Shown here: positions 6,384 to 8,474 of the stretch, in pieces | Position numbering within the stretch: position 1 is the first letter of the stretch | Layout of the letters: the number at the start of each line of letters is the position of its first letter | NCBI GenBank assembly: GCA_001942045.1 | Contig: MSTD01000086.1 | Coordinates: 1 to 8,474, forward strand | Direction of reading: 5' to 3' | Length of the DNA: 8,474 nucleotides | From: Mycolicibacterium porcinum | GTDB taxonomy: Bacteria > Actinomycetota > Actinomycetes > Mycobacteriales > Mycobacteriaceae | The notes under the pieces: generated by a model | Database searches by the model: none | Seen by the model: only the letters and a program-made list of their open reading frames with translations | Told to the model about the DNA's origin: nothing | Position numbers and translations under genes: made by a program

Positions 6384-7189
6384 CGGCGCTTCATTTCATC
6401 TCGGGTCTGCCGCGATCGGGGTCAACCCTTCTGGCGGCACTGCTGCGACAGAATCCCCGTTTCCAGGCCGGGATGTCGGGACCGTTGGCCGGCTTGTTCG
6501 ACGCGCTACTGGCTCAGATGAGCGCCCGCAACGAGTTCTCGGTGTTCCTCGACGATGCCAAGCGCGAGCGCATCCTTCGCGGCCTCTTCGACAGCTACTA
6601 CTCCGACTGCACCGCAGAGGTGGTCTTCGACACCAACCGGGCCTGGTGTGCGCGGATGCCGGCGATCGCGCAACTGTTCCCGGACGCGAAAGTCATTGCC
6701 TGCGTTCGCGATCTGCCGTGGGTGATCGACAGCATCGAGCGCCTGGTCCAGCGCAATGTGTTCAGCCCCTCGTCGATCTTCAACTACAGCCCCGGCGGCA
6801 CCGTCTACACCAGAGCCAATGACGTTGCCGCACAAGACGGAATGGTCGGCGGCCCCTACGACGCGCTCAAGCAGGCCTGCTACGGCGCCCAACGCGACCG
6901 ACTCTTATTGGTGCAGTATGAAACTCTGACAGCTGACCCCGCGAAGGTCATGGCTGCCATCTCTGCCTTCATCGGTGAGCCGGCCTTCGAACACGACTTC
7001 GGCCACGTCGACTACGACGTCACCGAGTTCGACGAGCGCGCCGGGACGCCCGGTCTGCACACCGTGCGCGGCTCTGTGAAGGCGGACCCGCGCGAGACTG
7101 TCCTCCCGCCTGATCTGTTCAATCGCTTTGTCCACGATGCGTTTTGGCGTGACCCGACCAAGGTGCCGGACGGGCTGAGGGTGGTGTAG
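6380..7189 (+). CDS. PAPS-dependent sulfotransferase family protein
   Basis: A 269-residue sulfotransferase expected to move a sulfuryl group from PAPS to a hydroxyl or amine acceptor. The 5'-phosphosulfate loop is SGLPRSGSTLL (8-18). The 3'-phosphate contact is in VIACVRDLPWVIDSIERL (105-122), with R110 and S118 placed as expected. LLLVQYETLTADPAKVMAAISAFIGEP (175-201) is the conserved region after the core, and residues 205-256 (EHDF...TPGLH...LPPDLFNRF) are also family-like. Length is near normal and no key residue is missing. I chose the GTG at 6380, which shares GTGA with the TetR stop and has AGAGGA five bases upstream; the upstream frame to 6293 lies inside the TetR gene. Translation is probably coupled to TetR, so expression should follow the same ligand. 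The acceptor may be a lipid, sterol or phenol; this is inference. Confidence 0.9.
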   Translation: MTALHFISGLPRSGSTLLAALLRQNPRFQAGMSGPLAGLFDALLAQMSARNEFSVFLDDAKRERILRGLFDSYYSDCTAEVVFDTNRAWCARMPAIAQLFPDAKVIACVRDLPWVIDSIERLVQRNVFSPSSIFNYSPGGTVYTRANDVAAQDGMVGGPYDALKQACYGAQRDRLLLVQYETLTADPAKVMAAISAFIGEPAFEHDFGHVDYDVTEFDERAGTPGLHTVRGSVKADPRETVLPPDLFNRFVHDAFWRDPTKVPDGLRVV

Positions 7190-7191
7190 GT

Positions 7192-7210
7192 GCCCCGACG
7201 GCGGCGGGGC
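7192..7210 (+). terminator. Small GC hairpin just after the sulfotransferase stop
   Basis: The arms GCCCCG (7192-7197) and CGGGGC (7205-7210) enclose a seven-base loop, starting two bases after the stop codon. There is no T-run directly after it (CATTTTCG follows about ten bases later). It may act as a weak terminator or protect the 3' end. Confidence 0.4.
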
Positions 7211-7267
7211 CCGGTCGCGTCATTTTCGACCTGAGGGTCGCTACGCCGCACTCGCAACAGCCCTGCG

Positions 7268-7284
7268 GTAGAAACCGGCGAGCG
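7268..7284. repeat. 17-nt exact direct repeat, copy 2
   Basis: Identical to 92-108 and in the same orientation. It lies in the convergent intergenic region, 70 bases past the stop of the leftward PGRS-like gene and 11 bases beyond the strong hairpin. Here it is not part of a stem. The rest of 7211-7267 holds only a minor CGACC-TGAG-GGTCG hairpin at 7227-7240 and no gene. Confidence 0.6.
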
Positions 7285-7295
7285 CGACGGGCCAT

Positions 7296-7341
7296 GCGAA
7301 AGGCCCCGCACACCAAAGGGGTTGGTGTACGGGGCCTTCGC
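7296..7341. terminator. Strong bidirectional hairpin between convergent genes
   Basis: The left arm (7296-7314, GCGAAAGGCCCCGCACACC) pairs with the right arm (7324-7341, GGTGTACGGGGCCTTCGC) with one bulged A and one mismatch around a nine-base loop. It lies between the stops of the rightward sulfotransferase (7189) and leftward PGRS-like gene (7357-7355), closer to the latter. No long T-run follows on either strand, which is common for mycobacterial terminators. It is the strongest hairpin I see in the window. Confidence 0.75.
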
Positions 7342-7354
7342 TTGTGTGGCGTGG

Positions 7355-8474
7355 CTACGGGTTGTTCGCTCCGTTGGTCGTGGTGACCGTCTTTCCGTCG
7401 ACAGTGGTGGTCAGCGGGTTGGCGGTCGCACGAACGCCTTCGGCGCTCAACCCGCCCTGGGGCAGGCTTACACCGTTACCGCCGGTGTGCCCGACCCCAG
7501 TGCCACTGCCGCCGTCACCCGCCGTGACGGTGTTGTTGGTGTAGGTGATGGCGACCGGGGTAGGAGCGGAAGGGTCGAGCCAACTGTAGGCACCGACCTG
7601 GAAGTAGCCGCCCTTGCCGCCTGTGCCGCCGTTGACGCCGTCACCGCCGTTGCCGGTGGTTGCGGTGACACCGGTGGCCGTGGTGTTCGGTCCCAGCGCG
7701 CTGATCGACGAGATGCCCGAATCTCCACCGCCGGTGCCACCGTTAGTGGCGTCGCCGCCCTTGCCGCCAGTGATGGTGCCGCTGGCGACGGAATTCTCGC
7801 CAGTGGCCTGAAGAGCGACTCGGGCACCCTGGCCACCCTTGGATCCAGTGGTCCCTGTCGCCGACCCGCCGTCGCCGCCACGAGCGGTTCCGTGAGCGAG
7901 GGCATTGTCACCAGGTGCCGGAATGAAGTCGCCGGAAGGACCAGTGATGGTCAAGGTGTCGCGACCGGCGGCGATGAGCCCCCATCCGCCAGCGCCACCC
8001 GTGTTACCAGCACCATCGGCGTCACCGCCCCGGCCGCCATAGGACTCGCCGTATGCAGTACCGCCGTTGCGGGCACCCATATCCGAGTTCTTGATATCAG
8101 TTCCGGCCTGACCCCCGCCGGCGCCACCCTGGCCCCCGTTGGTTCCGTTGCCGCCGTCGCCGCCCTGGACTCTCGCAGCGTCGGTCGCTGTTCCGATATG
8201 ACCGCCGGACGCGGCTGTGATGCTCACACTGCCGCCATTACCGCCCTTGCCACCGATTGCGTCTCCGAGCCCGGCATTGCCGCCGGTGGCTGTGGCGTTG
8301 GTGATGGTGGTGCCGGCACCGGAGGCGACGATGGTGACGTTTCCGCCGTTGGCGCTGTCGGAACCGTTGCCGCCCGTCGCGGAGGTGTTCGTGACCGCCG
8401 CGTCGGAGACAGTCACGGTGCTGTTGCCGCCATTACCCGCCTTAACTGCGTCGTCTTCGTCCCCCCCCTCGCCG
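7355..8474 (-). CDS. PGRS-like glycine-rich repeat protein (5' end outside window)
   Basis: The C-terminal 372 residues of a larger protein; the frame is open to the right edge (GEGGDEDDAVKAGNGGNST precedes the GTG at 8416), so that GTG is not the start. The sequence is rich in Gly, Asn, Thr, Ala and Ser, with about eight irregular repeats of 30-53 residues starting near residues 34, 64, 104, 146, 199, 236, 273 and 318. Each begins with a GGxGGx-like head, usually has a second Gly cluster, then a short beta-type segment such as VALQATGENSVASGTIT. It resembles mycobacterial PGRS domains, but the Gly clusters are separated by longer beta segments than in classic GGAGGAGG tracts. No PE domain, sortase motif or membrane anchor is visible. 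The tail (TVDGKTVTTTNGANNP) lacks repeats. It is probably a secreted or surface beta-helical or PGII-type protein; function unknown. Confidence 0.85.
   Translation of the reverse strand, partial: GEGGDEDDAVKAGNGGNSTVTVSDAAVTNTSATGGNGSDSANGGNVTIVASGAGTTITNATATGGNAGLGDAIGGKGGNGGSVSITAASGGHIGTATDAARVQGGDGGNGTNGGQGGAGGGQAGTDIKNSDMGARNGGTAYGESYGGRGGDADGAGNTGGAGGWGLIAAGRDTLTITGPSGDFIPAPGDNALAHGTARGGDGGSATGTTGSKGGQGARVALQATGENSVASGTITGGKGGDATNGGTGGGDSGISSISALGPNTTATGVTATTGNGGDGVNGGTGGKGGYFQVGAYSWLDPSAPTPVAITYTNNTVTAGDGGSGTGVGHTGGNGVSLPQGGLSAEGVRATANPLTTTVDGKTVTTTNGANNP
8461..8468. repeat. Run of eight C (eight G in the coding strand)
   Basis: An eight-base homopolymer lies inside the PGRS-like gene near the window edge, coding Gly-Gly in GEGGDEDD. 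It could slip during replication and switch the frame, or mark a sequencing error. The reading frame is sensible on both sides as written. Confidence 0.5.

Noticed and set aside
7119..7316. A 65-codon minus-strand frame beginning MARRARRF in the convergent gap
   Set aside because: It overlaps the sulfotransferase 3' end antisense and has low-complexity Arg/Pro-rich translation; nothing supports it as a gene.
7355..8474. RTX calcium-binding repeats
   Set aside because: GGxGGD-like pieces occur, but the GGxGxDxUx nonapeptide with a hydrophobic ninth position and regular nine-residue spacing is absent.
7480..8474. CRISPR array or tandem DNA repeat
   Set aside because: The repeated ccgcc/gttgcc text is Gly/Asn coding sequence with irregular spacing; there are no constant repeats with unique spacers.

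Overview
The window looks like chromosomal DNA from a mycobacterium, most likely a Mycolicibacterium-type environmental species. The DNA is visibly GC-rich with G/C-ending codons. Three of seven genes are better started at GTG or have that as their only supported start. There is a large exported protein with the mycobacterial-style leader 'RFIGRVGALAVALGIGVAVA', a PGRS-like glycine-rich protein, and a typical actinobacterial mix of SDR, TetR, cupin and sulfotransferase genes. The genus is an inference; no rRNA or marker gene is present.

Layout from left to right. (1) 119-2323, minus strand: an exported protein of 734 residues with a disordered Ser/Lys/Thr-rich N-terminal part and a DUF1214-like C-terminal part, followed by a hairpin at 52-95. 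(2) 2444-4150, minus: a standalone SF2 DNA helicase with all main motifs. (3) 4235-4741, minus: a single-domain cupin. (4) 4796-5719, minus: a classical NADP-type SDR oxidoreductase. (5) 5720-5834: a divergent control region with two similar 16-bp palindromes, one lying exactly between the -35 and -10 boxes of the SDR promoter. (6) 5835-6383, plus: a TetR repressor. (7) 6380-7189, plus: a PAPS-type sulfotransferase that overlaps the TetR stop by four bases. (8) 7190-7354: a convergent terminator region. (9) 7355 to the right edge, minus: the C-terminal 372 residues of a PGRS-like glycine-rich repeat protein whose start lies outside the window.

How it fits together. The best-supported unit is SDR-cupin (leftward) and TetR-sulfotransferase (rightward), read outward from one operator region. 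The simplest model is that the TetR protein represses the SDR promoter and itself until a ligand binds. An alcohol/ketone oxidoreductase and a sulfotransferase could then act on the same hydroxylated small molecule or lipid; that link is inference. The helicase and DUF1214-like gene lie on the same strand, but gaps of 84 and 120 bp suggest their own promoters.

The window is densely coded: no gap reaches 300 bp (longest 165 bp). I see no tRNA, rRNA, CRISPR array, insertion sequence, phage gene or frameshifted gene. No clearly new multi-gene system is evident. The most unusual items are the paired operators, an exact 17-nt repeat placed just after two unrelated minus-strand genes, and the PGRS-like protein with no PE domain in view.
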